Shown one piece after another: positions 25,109 through 34,274 of a stretch of DNA of 64,000 nucleotides. The stretch is from contig DASPSJ010000109.1 in NCBI GenBank assembly GCA_035623985.1, positions 1 to 64,000 on the forward strand. Direction: 5' to 3'. The notes under the pieces are model-generated. The model had not been told where the DNA came from. It saw only the letters and a list, made by a program, of their open reading frames with translations, and searched no databases. Position 1 is the first letter of the stretch; each line of letters begins with the position of its first letter. Origin of the DNA: DAHUYF01 sp035623985. Its GTDB lineage: Bacteria > Pseudomonadota > Alphaproteobacteria > ATCC43930 > CGMCC-115725. A program made the position numbers and the translations under genes.

Positions 25109-26901
25109 GCGCCGCCGGCGCACCGCGGCCCGAGGAGCGATTGCTGCCCGAGGTGCTGGCGGGCTGGGCGGCGCGCGCGCCGGACAAGCCCGCCCTCGCC
25201 TTGCTCGACGAGCGCGGCGTCGAGATAGCGGCCCTCGGCTATCGCCCGCTTTACGAGCGCGCGCTGGCTCTTGCCGGGCGGCTCGCCGCCGCAACCGCGC
25301 GCGGCGACCGCGTTCTCATCGGCACCGAATCGCCGCTCGACTTCCTGATCGGCTTTTTCGCCTGCCTCATCGGCGGCCGCGTCGCCGTGCCGGTCATCCT
25401 GCCGCGGCGCAACAAGATGCGCGAGGCGACGCGCTCGATCTTCCAGGACAGCCGGCCGCGCTGCATCCTGACCGACGGGGAAGCGATCGAGCCGTTCCGC
25501 GCGCTCGCCGCCACGGCGCCCGAGGGCGAGCGGGCGACATGCCTCGCGATCGACGGCATCGCGGCGAGCGCGCCCGCCGGTCCCGCCTTCGCCGGCCCGC
25601 CGGTCGGCCCGGCGGACCTCGCCTTCCTGCAATACACTTCGGGCTCGACCTCCTCGCCGAAGGGCGTCATGGCGAGCCACGGCAATCTCCGCGCCAATCT
25701 GGAGATGATCGCGGCGCGCTGGGGCAGCGGGCCGCACTCCCGGTTCGTGAGCTGGATCCCGCTGTTTCACGACATGGGACTCATCCTGGTGGCGCTCCAG
25801 GCGATCCATGTCGGCGGCCTCTGCGTGTTCATGCGCCCGGCGCTGTTCTCGCAGCGCCCGCTGCTCTGGCTCAAGGCGATCTCCGACTACCGCGCCGACA
25901 TCGCCGGAGCGCCCGACTTCGCCTACGATCTCTGCCTGCGCCATTTCTCGGCGGAGAAGGCGTCGGGATTGGATCTGTCCTGCTGGCGCCTCGCCTTCAA
26001 CGCCGCCGAGCCGGTGCGCGCCGACACCATCCGCCGCTTCTCCGCCGCCTTCGCGCCCTACGGCTTCGACGGCGCCGCGACCTATCCCTGCTACGGGCTT
26101 GCCGAGGCGACCGTCTTCGTCTCCGGCGGCAGGCCGGGCAAGGCGTTGCGCATGGCCGCGCTCGACCGCCGCGCGCTCGAAAGCGACCGCGTCCGTCCCG
26201 CGGTCCCCGGCGGCGAGGTCCAGGAGCTTGTCGCCTGCGGCCACGCGGTCGAGGGCGAGGAGATCCGGATCGTCGATCCGGAGACCCGCCTGCCGCAGCC
26301 GGAGCGGGCGCTCGGCGAGATCTGGGTTGCCGGCGCGAACGTCGCGCAGGGCTATTGGGAGAAGCCTGAGGCCAGCGAGGAGACCTTCCGCGCCCGCCTT
26401 GCCGACGGGTCGCCGGGCTCATTCCTGCGCACCGGCGACCTGGGCTTCCTCGACGGCGGCGAGGTGTTCATCGCCGGGCGGCGCAAGGACATGCTGATCC
26501 TGCGCGGCCGCAACTTCTACCCGCAGGACATCGAGAAGCTCGCCGAAAACGCCCATCCGGCGCTGCGGCCGACCTGCTCGGCCGCGGTGAGCGTCGGCGA
26601 GGGCGCCGAGGCGGCGCTCGTCATCATCGCCGAGGTCGAGCGGAGCTGGCGCCAAAAGGCCGATGGCGGCGAGGTGACGGCGGCGGTGCGCGCCGCCATC
26701 GTCGCGGAGTTCGATCTCCACGTCCGCGAGGTCGTGCTGATCCGCGTCGGCACGATCCCCAAGACCACCAGCGGCAAGATCCGCCGCGCGGAAGCGTGCC
26801 ATCGCCATCTCGCGGGGACGCTGGAACGCCTCGACCGGGAAACGCCCGTTGCCGCGGCGCGGAGGGCGATGCCGGACGGCGGCATCGCTCTCCAGGACTG
26901 A
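25105..26901 (+). CDS. Fatty-acyl-AMP ligase (FAAL)
   Basis: 598-residue ANL-superfamily enzyme that activates a fatty acid as acyl-AMP and usually hands it to an ACP. The P-loop-like motif is QYTSGSTSSPKGVMASHGN and later motifs are WIPLFHDMGLI, CYGLAEATVFVSGG, RTGDLGFLDGGEVFIAGRRKD split near residue 450, and TTSGKIRRA with the C-terminal Lys. The WIPLFHDMGLI and CYGLAEAT patterns are typical of FAAL rather than CoA ligases. Last gene of the cluster; it probably loads the ACP at 21300-21587. Confidence 0.9.
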   Translation: MSAAGAPRPEERLLPEVLAGWAARAPDKPALALLDERGVEIAALGYRPLYERALALAGRLAAATARGDRVLIGTESPLDFLIGFFACLIGGRVAVPVILPRRNKMREATRSIFQDSRPRCILTDGEAIEPFRALAATAPEGERATCLAIDGIAASAPAGPAFAGPPVGPADLAFLQYTSGSTSSPKGVMASHGNLRANLEMIAARWGSGPHSRFVSWIPLFHDMGLILVALQAIHVGGLCVFMRPALFSQRPLLWLKAISDYRADIAGAPDFAYDLCLRHFSAEKASGLDLSCWRLAFNAAEPVRADTIRRFSAAFAPYGFDGAATYPCYGLAEATVFVSGGRPGKALRMAALDRRALESDRVRPAVPGGEVQELVACGHAVEGEEIRIVDPETRLPQPERALGEIWVAGANVAQGYWEKPEASEETFRARLADGSPGSFLRTGDLGFLDGGEVFIAGRRKDMLILRGRNFYPQDIEKLAENAHPALRPTCSAAVSVGEGAEAALVIIAEVERSWRQKADGGEVTAAVRAAIVAEFDLHVREVVLIRVGTIPKTTSGKIRRAEACHRHLAGTLERLDRETPVAAARRAMPDGGIALQD

Positions 26902-27054
26902 AAGCCCCTGGCCGCCGCCGGCCCCCCGGCGCCGCTCCTTGCCGCGGCGACTCGCGGGGATCTCGCGCGTTCCGGAGAAATGCGCCATAATGGTTCAAGC
27001 GAAGGTGGCGAGTCGACACAGTGCGCCTCCCGCATAAAGGGAAGGAACCCGCCC

Positions 27055-28551
27055 ATGGCGCTGCTCTCACCGTCATTGCCGGACGAACAAACGGCCTTCG
27101 ACCGGGCCCGGGTCGCGGCCGACCTGCGCCGCCTGCTCGGGGCGCAGGCGGTCATCGCCAGCGAGGAGGGGATGAAGCCCTATGAATGCGACGGGCTCAC
27201 CGCCTACCGCCAGCTTCCCGGCGTCGTCGCCATCCCGACCAGCAGCGAGGAGCTGCGCGCCGTCATCGGCTATTGCCACGAGCGGCGCATCCCCATCGTG
27301 CCGCGCGGCGCCGGCACGAGCCTGTCGGGCGGCGCGCTGCCGCACTCCCAGGGCGTCCTGCTCAATCTCGCCCGGCTCAACCGCATCCTGTCGATCGACC
27401 CGCTGAGCCGCACCGCGCGGGTGCAGCCCGGGGTGCGCAACCTGCAGATCTCCGAAGCCGCCGCCAAGTTCGGCCTCTTCTACGCGCCCGATCCGTCCTC
27501 GCAGATCGCCTGCACCATCGGCGGCAACATCGCCGAGAATTCGGGCGGGCTGCATTGCATCAAATACGGCCTCACCGTGCACAACATCCTGAAAATCGAG
27601 GTCGTGCTGAGCAACGGCGAGCTGGTCACCATCGGCAGCGACGCGCTCGACACGCCGGGCTTCGACCTCCTGGCGCTCATGACCGGCTCGGAAGGGCTGC
27701 TCGGCGTCGTCGCCGAGGCCACGGTGAAGCTGCTGGCCAAGCCGCGCTGCGTGCGCCTCGTCCTCGCCTGCTTCGACGACATCGCCAAGGCCGGGGACGC
27801 CGTCGGCAACGTCATCGCGCGCGGCATCATTCCGGCCGGCTTCGAGATGATGGACAACCCGACGATCCGCACCGTCGAAGCCTTCAGCTCGTCGGGCTAC
27901 GACGTCGAGGCGGCGGCGGTGCTGCTCTGCGAGCTTGACGGCTCGGTCGAGGACGTGGAGGAGAATTTCGGCAAGGTCCAGGCGATCCTGCGGGAGAGCG
28001 GCGCGACCTCGCTGCGCGTCGCGCGCGACGAGGCGGAGCGCCAGCGCTTCTGGGCCGGGCGCAAGGGCGCGCTGCCCGCGGCCGGACGCATCTCGCCCGA
28101 CTATTACTGCATGGACGGGACGATCCCGCGCCGGCACATCGCCGTGGTGCTGGCCCGCATCGCCGAGCTGTCGCGCCAATACGGGCTGCGCGTCACCAAC
28201 GTCTTCCACGCCGGCGACGGCAATCTCCACCCGCTCGTCCTCTATGACGCGAGCAAGCCCAAGGAGCTGCGCATCGCCGAGGAGCTTGGCGGCAAGATCC
28301 TCGAGCTGTGCGTCGAAATGGGCGGCACGGTGACCGGCGAGCACGGCGTCGGCGCGGAGAAGCTCAACCAGATGTGCGTCCAGTTCGGCGCCGACGAGCT
28401 CGATCAGTTCCACGCCGTCAAGCGCGCCTTCGACCCCGCCGGCATCTTCAACCCGGGCAAGGGCGTGCCGACGCTGCATCGCTGCGCCGAGTTCGGCGCG
28501 ATGCACGTCCACAAGGGCGAGCTGCGCTTCCCGGATCTGCCGCGCTTCTAG
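27055..28551 (+). CDS. glcD: FAD-linked 2-hydroxyacid oxidase subunit GlcD
   Basis: 498 residues from the ATG at 27055. FAD-binding (PCMH-type) flavoprotein subunit of glycolate or D-lactate oxidase. The FAD domain shows VPRGAGTSLSGGALP near residue 85 and NIAENSGGLHCIKYG near 160; the C-terminal FAD-oxidase domain has the NVFHAGDGNLHPLVLYD and GTVTGEHGVGAEK motifs with active-site histidines. First of the glcDEF run. The substrate may be glycolate, lactate or another 2-hydroxyacid; the linked racemase genes make a chiral substrate more likely. Confidence 0.9.
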   Translation: MALLSPSLPDEQTAFDRARVAADLRRLLGAQAVIASEEGMKPYECDGLTAYRQLPGVVAIPTSSEELRAVIGYCHERRIPIVPRGAGTSLSGGALPHSQGVLLNLARLNRILSIDPLSRTARVQPGVRNLQISEAAAKFGLFYAPDPSSQIACTIGGNIAENSGGLHCIKYGLTVHNILKIEVVLSNGELVTIGSDALDTPGFDLLALMTGSEGLLGVVAEATVKLLAKPRCVRLVLACFDDIAKAGDAVGNVIARGIIPAGFEMMDNPTIRTVEAFSSSGYDVEAAAVLLCELDGSVEDVEENFGKVQAILRESGATSLRVARDEAERQRFWAGRKGALPAAGRISPDYYCMDGTIPRRHIAVVLARIAELSRQYGLRVTNVFHAGDGNLHPLVLYDASKPKELRIAEELGGKILELCVEMGGTVTGEHGVGAEKLNQMCVQFGADELDQFHAVKRAFDPAGIFNPGKGVPTLHRCAEFGAMHVHKGELRFPDLPRF

Positions 28552-28559
28552 GCGACCGC

Positions 28560-29642
28560 ATGCCCGCCATCGCCCTCACCGAGGCGCCCGACGCCCGCAA
28601 CGAGTTCCGCGAGATCATCCGCGACGCCGCGGCGCGCGGCGCGCCGCTGCGCCTCCAGGGCAGCAACAGCAAGGCGTTTCTCGGCCGCGCCACCGCGGGA
28701 ACCGTCCTCGACACGCGCGGCCACGCCGGCGTCATCGACTATCATCCCTCGGAGCTCGTCATCACCGCGCGCGCCGGCACCCCGCTCGCCGAGGTCGAGG
28801 CAACCCTCGCCGAGAAGGGGCAGATGCTGGCCTTCGAGCCGCCGCATTTCGGCGACGCGGCGACGCTGGGCGGCACGCTCGCCTGCGCGCTGTCCGGCCC
28901 GCGCCGGCCCTATGCCGGGGCGGCGCGCGATTTCGTGCTCGGCGTCACGCTGATCGACGGGCGCGGGCGGCTGCTGCGGTTCGGCGGCCAGGTCATCAAG
29001 AACGTCGCGGGATACGACGTCTCGCGCCTCGTCATCGGCGCGATGGGAACGCTGGGGCTGATGACCGAGATCTCGCTCAACGTGCTGCCGCGCCCGGCGG
29101 CGGAGGCGACGATCCGGCTCGAGCGCGACACGGCCGAGGCGATCCGCACGGTCAATGAATGGATGCGCACCCCCTCGCCGATATCGGCGGTCTGCTTCGG
29201 CGACGGGCAGCTCCATGTCCGCTTCTCCGGCTCGGCGGCCGACATGCGCGCCGCCGCCGCCAAGCTCGGCGGCGCCGAGATCGAGGACGCCGGGCGTTTC
29301 TGGAGCGACCTGCGCGAGCACCGCCTCGCGTTCTTCCGCGAGGCGCCGGCGCTGTGGCGGCTCTCCGTGCCGCCGACGACGCCGCCGCTGCCGCTGCCGG
29401 GGCGCTGGCTGATCGAGTGGAACGGCGGCCTGCGCTGGCTGGTCTCCGCCGCCTCGACCGAGGAGATCCGCGCCGCCGCCGATGCCGCGGGCGGCCATGC
29501 CACGCTGTTCCGGGCCGAGAGGCCCTGCAACGACGTCTTCCATCCGCTGGCGCCCGGCATCGAGGCGCTGCACCACGCCCTCAAGGCGGCTTTCGACCCG
29601 CACCGGATCCTCAATCCCGGCCGCCAATACGAGACGATCTGA
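28560..29642 (+). CDS. glcE: Glycolate oxidase FAD-binding subunit GlcE
   Basis: 360-residue second flavin subunit. The N-terminal FAD fold shows APLRLQGSNSKAFLG, then the dinucleotide-binding block FGDAATLGGTLACALSGPRRPY, and a VIKNVAGYDVSRLVIGAMGTLG segment typical of GlcE. The C-terminal part is short and lacks the large GlcD domain, as expected, and ends in HRILNPGR. The start is 8 bases after glcD and the stop is followed by AAGGAG, the ribosome binding site of glcF. Confidence 0.9.
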   Translation: MPAIALTEAPDARNEFREIIRDAAARGAPLRLQGSNSKAFLGRATAGTVLDTRGHAGVIDYHPSELVITARAGTPLAEVEATLAEKGQMLAFEPPHFGDAATLGGTLACALSGPRRPYAGAARDFVLGVTLIDGRGRLLRFGGQVIKNVAGYDVSRLVIGAMGTLGLMTEISLNVLPRPAAEATIRLERDTAEAIRTVNEWMRTPSPISAVCFGDGQLHVRFSGSAADMRAAAAKLGGAEIEDAGRFWSDLREHRLAFFREAPALWRLSVPPTTPPLPLPGRWLIEWNGGLRWLVSAASTEEIRAAADAAGGHATLFRAERPCNDVFHPLAPGIEALHHALKAAFDPHRILNPGRQYETI

Positions 29643-29653
29643 AGGAGAGCGAC

Positions 29654-30895
29654 TTGGACGGCGCGATCGAGCCGCAGATCGAGACCGAGGCGATCGAGGA
29701 GGCGAAAGCCATCCTCGCCAAATGCGTCCATTGCGGCTTTTGCGCCGCCACCTGCCCGACCTATCAGCTCACCGGCGACGAGCTCGAGGGACCGCGCGGC
29801 CGGATCTACCTGATCAAGGAAATGCTGGAGGGCAAGCCCGTCTCGACCGAGACGCAAACGCATCTCGACCGCTGCCTCACCTGCCTCGGCTGCGAGACGA
29901 CCTGTCCCTCGGGCGTGCGCTACGGCCACCTCGTCGAGGTCGGCCGCACCGTCCTCGAGCGGCGCGTGCCGCGCACCGCCGGCGACCGGCTGTTGCGCGC
30001 GGCGCTGACCGCGGTCCTCCCCCATCGCCGCCGCTTCGCCGCCCTGCTGCGCCTGGGGCAGGCGGTGCGCGGCGTGCTGCCGGCGCGCCTCCAGCGCGCC
30101 GTGCCGCCCAGGGCCCGGGCCGGCGCCTGGCCGCCGCCGCGGCACAAGCGGCGGGTCGTCCTCATGCAAGGCTGCGTCCAGCCCTCGCTCGCGCCCGACA
30201 TCAACGCGGCCAGCGCGCGGGTGCTCGATCGCCTCGGCATCTCGGCGGTCACGGTCGACGATCGCTGCTGCGGCGCGCTCGGCCATCACACCGGAGCGCC
30301 CGAGCAGGCGCGCCGGCTCATGAAGCACAACATCGACGCCTGGAGCGCGGCCATCGCCGAGGGATGCGAGGCGATCGGCGTCACCGCCACCGGCTGCGCC
30401 GCCTTCATCAAGGACTATGCCTATCTGCTGCGCGACGACCGCGCCTATGCCGACAAGGCCAAGGCGCTGATGCCGCGGCTCAGGGACCTGGCCGAGATCC
30501 TGCGCGGCGAGGCGCTGCGCGACCTGCCCGGCGCCGGCAGCGGCCGCATCGCCTGTCACGTCCCCTGCTCGCTCCAGCACGGCGAGAAGCTGCCGGGCGT
30601 CGTCGAGAGCATCCTGAGGGAGCGCGGCTTCACGCTCACGGAAGTGCCGGAGGCGCATCTGTGCTGCGGCTCCGCCGGCAGCTATTCGCTGCGCGAGCCG
30701 GAGGCATCCGAGCAGCTCCGGCAGCGCAAGCTCGCGGCGCTGCAATCGGATTCGCCCGAGCTGATCGCGACCGCCAATATCGGCTGCCTGATGCATCTGG
30801 CGGCCGAGGCCGAGCGGCCCGTGCTGCACTGGATCGAGCTCTTCGCCGCGAGCCTCGAAGGCGAGCCGGGCCAAGCCCGCGCGGCAGCGCGGTAA
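29654..30895 (+). CDS. glcF: Glycolate oxidase iron-sulfur subunit GlcF
   Basis: 413 residues from a TTG start at 29654. This start is chosen because AAGGAG lies six bases upstream and no ATG is available between the glcE stop and the first cluster motif. Two [4Fe-4S] motifs are present: CVHCGFCAATCPTY and CLTCLGCETTCPSG. Two CCG-type Cys domains follow (DDRCCGALGHHTG and HLCCGSAGSY). It passes electrons from GlcD/E to the quinone pool. The stop overlaps the next start (TAATG). Confidence 0.9.
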   Translation: MDGAIEPQIETEAIEEAKAILAKCVHCGFCAATCPTYQLTGDELEGPRGRIYLIKEMLEGKPVSTETQTHLDRCLTCLGCETTCPSGVRYGHLVEVGRTVLERRVPRTAGDRLLRAALTAVLPHRRRFAALLRLGQAVRGVLPARLQRAVPPRARAGAWPPPRHKRRVVLMQGCVQPSLAPDINAASARVLDRLGISAVTVDDRCCGALGHHTGAPEQARRLMKHNIDAWSAAIAEGCEAIGVTATGCAAFIKDYAYLLRDDRAYADKAKALMPRLRDLAEILRGEALRDLPGAGSGRIACHVPCSLQHGEKLPGVVESILRERGFTLTEVPEAHLCCGSAGSYSLREPEASEQLRQRKLAALQSDSPELIATANIGCLMHLAAEAERPVLHWIELFAASLEGEPGQARAAAR

Positions 30896-31836
30896 TGTTC
30901 GAGGCGGTGATCTCGACGATCGTGCCGGTGCTCGGCTGCACGCTCACCGGCTATCTGCTCGTCCGCTCCGGCCTCATCGCCAGCGGCGCCGTCGAGATAC
31001 TGAACCAGCTCGTCTATTACGCCTCGTTCCCGGCGCTGCTCTTCACTTTTCTCGCCCGCACCCCCATCGCCCGGATCTGGCAGCAGGACTTCCTCGAGAC
31101 CTGGACGCTCAGCCTCGCCGTCATCTATGGCCTCACCTTCGTGGTCAGCCGCCTGTTCTGGCGCGGCGGCACCGTGGAAGCGAGCGTGCGCGCGATGAAT
31201 TGCAGTTGCGCCAGCACCGCCTTCATCGGCATCCCGGTGCTGGTCATCGCCTTGGGCAAGGACGGCGCGTTGCCGGCCATCCTGGCCACGACGGTCATCG
31301 TCACCATCTTCTTCGGCCTGACCTTCGCGGTGATCGAATCGGCCCGGCACGGCATCGCCGCTTCGGGGCGGGCGCTCGCCTCGACGGCGCGCTCGCTCCT
31401 GCGCAACCCGCTGATGCTGGGCGTCGTTTTCGGCGCCTTCAGCTCCGCCTTCCTGACGCTGCCGAAGCCCGTCCTGGCCTTGGGCGAGCTGGTCGGCAGC
31501 GCCGCCATCCCGTGCTCGCTCATGACCATCGGGATCTTCATCGCCGGGCTCACGGCCAGGGAAAGCGTCGCGGGCACGATCGGCCCGACCGTGATCAAGC
31601 TCGTCGTCCACCCGCTGGTGACCTGGGGCATCGTGCGCTGGGTCATCCGCCTCGACCCGACCTGGGCGGCCGCGGCGATGCTGCTCTCCGCGCTGCCGCC
31701 GGCGACGAGTTGCTTCGTCATCGCCAAGCAGTACGACATCCTGGTCGCCGAGACCTCGGGGGCGATCTGGCTGTCGACGGTGTTGAGCATCGTTTCGGTC
31801 GTCGCGGTCTTGTTCTTCATGGGTATCCGTCCCTGA
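30895..31836 (+). CDS. AEC-family transporter
   Basis: 313-residue membrane carrier of the auxin-efflux-carrier family with about ten hydrophobic helices in two inverted halves: GCTLTGYLLVRSGLI and NQLVYYASFPALLF in the first, ASTAFIGIPVLVIALG at the crossover and ALPPATSCFVIAKQYD near the end. Bacterial AEC proteins include carriers of malate, malonate and lactate. It overlaps glcF by one base and precedes the lar genes, so import or efflux of the 2-hydroxyacid handled by GlcDEF and LarA is likely. Confidence 0.83.
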   Translation: MFEAVISTIVPVLGCTLTGYLLVRSGLIASGAVEILNQLVYYASFPALLFTFLARTPIARIWQQDFLETWTLSLAVIYGLTFVVSRLFWRGGTVEASVRAMNCSCASTAFIGIPVLVIALGKDGALPAILATTVIVTIFFGLTFAVIESARHGIAASGRALASTARSLLRNPLMLGVVFGAFSSAFLTLPKPVLALGELVGSAAIPCSLMTIGIFIAGLTARESVAGTIGPTVIKLVVHPLVTWGIVRWVIRLDPTWAAAAMLLSALPPATSCFVIAKQYDILVAETSGAIWLSTVLSIVSVVAVLFFMGIRP

Positions 31837-31866
31837 CGCCAACCCGGCCGCAGGGCAGAGGGAGGA

Positions 31867-32943
31867 ATGATGGATAGCGCCGAGCCCCCGGTCGTCACCC
31901 GCGAGATCAGGCATCTGCTGGCGCGCGATTACGCCGCGCTCGATCCGGAGCTGGGCCGGGCGATCCATCTCCTCGCCGGGCGCAACGCGGCGGTAAGCTG
32001 GCACAAGCACGGCGTGTTCCTCGATCACCTGATCGGCACCTATCGCATCCTGCGCCTCTGGGGAGAGCCGCGCGCGACCTGCCTGTGCGGGCTTTTCCAC
32101 AGCGTCTACGCCAACGAGTACGTCGATCTCGCGCTGTTCGACGCGCGAACCGAGCGCGGCGTCCTCGCCGAGGCGGTCGGCGGCGAGGTGGAGGAGCTTG
32201 CCCATACGCTGTGCCTGATGCCGCGCACCGAGTTCGCGCTCCGCGTCCTCGACGACGCGGCGGCGTTGCAGCGCGGCATGACCCTCGGCGATCCGCAAGG
32301 CGGCGCGGCCTGGCGGCTTTCCGCCGAGACCGTGCGCGCCTTTCTCGCGGTGACGATCGCCGATTTCGCCGAGCAGTGGTTCGGCTGGCAAGACGAGGTG
32401 ATGGGCGGCTATCCCCATACCGACGAGCGGCGGCGCGCCGCCGAGCATTGGACGAAGGCGCTGTGGCCGGGACCCTTGCAGCCGAGCGCCGCCAATATGA
32501 GCCTGCAATCGCGATTGGCGCGGCGCCTGCCCGAGTTCCCGGGGCCGGTTCCGCCGATCTTCGAGCGCTGCACGCGCCTGTTGTCGCCGGAGGACGAGGC
32601 GGCGGCGGCGGCGCTCTATTGGCGCGTCGCGGGCGCCGGGCCGGCGCCGGACTCGATCGGGCGCGCCGCCGACATGCTCGCCGAGGCGATCGCGCGCAAC
32701 CCCTGGCTCGGCGAAGCCCATCTGCATCTCGCCCAGCTCGAGCTGCTCGAAGGCGATTTCGCCGCGGCGGGCGAGCATGCGCAGCGCGGCTTGCGCCTGC
32801 TGCTGGACTGGGGAACGCCGCGCGACAAGCGGATCCCGTGGGAAGGCTGGGTCGCCTGGTCGCGCGTCCTCATCAAGGGGGCGCGCGAGCGCGCCTGGCC
32901 GCAGACCCTGCGCGCCCTCAACAATCTCGGCCTGGTCGAGTAG
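31867..32943 (+). CDS. DUF6817-type protein with C-terminal TPR-like region
   Basis: 358 residues; starts at 31867 or 31870 (two adjacent ATGs after GGAGG). The N-terminal ~110 residues fit the DUF6817 pattern: SWHKHGVFLDHLIGTYRILRLWG, then LCGLFHSVYANEYVDLALF, with several His/Asp residues that suggest an HD-like metal site. The C-terminal ~100 residues resemble a tetratricopeptide helical hairpin series (LGEAHLHLAQLELLEGDFAA). No reaction is known. Its place between the AEC carrier and larA suggests a part in the same pathway. Confidence 0.6.
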   Translation: MMDSAEPPVVTREIRHLLARDYAALDPELGRAIHLLAGRNAAVSWHKHGVFLDHLIGTYRILRLWGEPRATCLCGLFHSVYANEYVDLALFDARTERGVLAEAVGGEVEELAHTLCLMPRTEFALRVLDDAAALQRGMTLGDPQGGAAWRLSAETVRAFLAVTIADFAEQWFGWQDEVMGGYPHTDERRRAAEHWTKALWPGPLQPSAANMSLQSRLARRLPEFPGPVPPIFERCTRLLSPEDEAAAAALYWRVAGAGPAPDSIGRAADMLAEAIARNPWLGEAHLHLAQLELLEGDFAAAGEHAQRGLRLLLDWGTPRDKRIPWEGWVAWSRVLIKGARERAWPQTLRALNNLGLVE

Positions 32944-32987
32944 CCGGGCCGCCCGCGAAAGGACCACCGCGAAAGGAGCACCGCGCC

Positions 32988-34274
32988 ATGAAGATCGAGC
33001 TGAGATACGGGCGAGGCGTCGTTCCCGTCACTGTGCCCGAGGGATTGCAGTGCACGATCATCCGCAAGGGGTCGAGCCGGCCGCTGGCCGATCCGCATCA
33101 GGCGATCGAGCGCGTCTTCGACGCGCCAATCGGCGCAGCGCCGCTCGAGACCGTCGCGCGCGGCAAGAAGAGCGCCTGCATCCTCATCTGCGACGTGACG
33201 CGGCCGGTGCCCAACCACCTTTTCCTCCAGCCGCTCATCCGCCGGCTCATCGGCGCCGGCATTCCCGCCGAGGCCATCACGGTGCTCGTCGCCACCGGGC
33301 TGCATCGGCCCAATGAAGGGGAGGAGCTGGCGCGGCTCGTCGGCGATCCCTGGGTGCTCGAGACGGTGCGGGTGGTCAATCACTTCGCGCGCAACGACGC
33401 CGACCACGCCGATCTCGGCCGCACGCGCAGGCGCGGCACGCCGGTCAAGGTCGACCGCCGCTTCGTCGAGGCCGAGCTGCGCATCGCCACCGGCCTCGTC
33501 GAGCCGCATTTCATGGCCGGCTATTCCGGCGGCCGCAAGGTGGTGGCGCCCGGCATCTGCCATGCCGACGTGATCCGGACCTTCCACAGCGCGCGGTTCA
33601 TGGAGGATCCGAACGTCATCGAGTGCAATCTGGTCGACAACGCGCTGCATGAAGAGCAGCTCGAAGTCGTGCGCATGATCGGCGACATCCTGGCGCTCAA
33701 CACCGTGGTCAACGAGGAGCGCGAGCTGATCCACGTCACCTTCGGCGCGATCGTCGAGAGCCATCTCGCCGCGGTGCGCTTCGTCGAGGAGTTCGTGCGG
33801 ATCCCGGTGCCGCGCCGCTTCAAGACGGTGGTGACCTCCTCGGCGGGCTATCCGCTCGACGAGAACTATTACCAGACGGTCAAAGGCATGGTGACGCCGC
33901 TCAGCATCCTCGAGCCCGGCGGCACCCTGATCATCGCCTCGGCCTGTCCCCGCGGCCTGGGCTCGGAGGAATTCCGCGCCTCGCAGCGCCGCCTCCTCGC
34001 CATCGGGCCCGATGCCTTCATGAAAAGCATCCTGGCGAAGAGCATGGCCGATATCGACGAATGGCAGTCGGAGATGTATCTGAAGGCGCGGCGGGTCGGC
34101 ATGATCCAGCTCTTCACCGACGGGCTTTCCGCCGAGGACCGCACCTTGACCGGCGTCGAGGTGATCGACGACGTCGACGCGGCGGTGCGCGCCTCGGTCG
34201 CGGCGAGCGGCGACCGCGCCATCGCCGTCATCCCGGAGGGCCCCTATGTCGTGCCGAAATACGTGGCCGCGTGA
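32988..34274 (+). CDS. larA: Nickel-pincer-dependent lactate racemase family protein (LarA-like)
   Basis: 428 residues from the ATG at 32988, with AAAGGAG upstream. LarA enzymes racemise or epimerise 2-hydroxyacids using a nickel-pincer nucleotide attached to a lysine. Counted from this start the key positions are His106 (ATGLHRPN), His174 (EPHFMAGYSGG), Lys184 (GGRKVVAPG) and His200 (RTFHSARF), matching Lactiplantibacillus LarA Lys184, His174 and His200. The substrate may be lactate or one of the other known LarA-family hydroxyacids. Complete biosynthesis genes for the cofactor follow immediately. Confidence 0.88.
   Translation: MKIELRYGRGVVPVTVPEGLQCTIIRKGSSRPLADPHQAIERVFDAPIGAAPLETVARGKKSACILICDVTRPVPNHLFLQPLIRRLIGAGIPAEAITVLVATGLHRPNEGEELARLVGDPWVLETVRVVNHFARNDADHADLGRTRRRGTPVKVDRRFVEAELRIATGLVEPHFMAGYSGGRKVVAPGICHADVIRTFHSARFMEDPNVIECNLVDNALHEEQLEVVRMIGDILALNTVVNEERELIHVTFGAIVESHLAAVRFVEEFVRIPVPRRFKTVVTSSAGYPLDENYYQTVKGMVTPLSILEPGGTLIIASACPRGLGSEEFRASQRRLLAIGPDAFMKSILAKSMADIDEWQSEMYLKARRVGMIQLFTDGLSAEDRTLTGVEVIDDVDAAVRASVAASGDRAIAVIPEGPYVVPKYVAA

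Noticed and set aside
18008..26901. Assignment of the cluster as an isonitrile (ScoA-E/Rv0097-type) pathway
   Set aside because: It shares the oxygenase, ACP, acyl ligase and thioesterase classes but lacks an NRPS, the thioesterase is an alpha/beta hydrolase rather than a hotdog type, and the oxygenases look SyrP-like. Kept only as an analogy.
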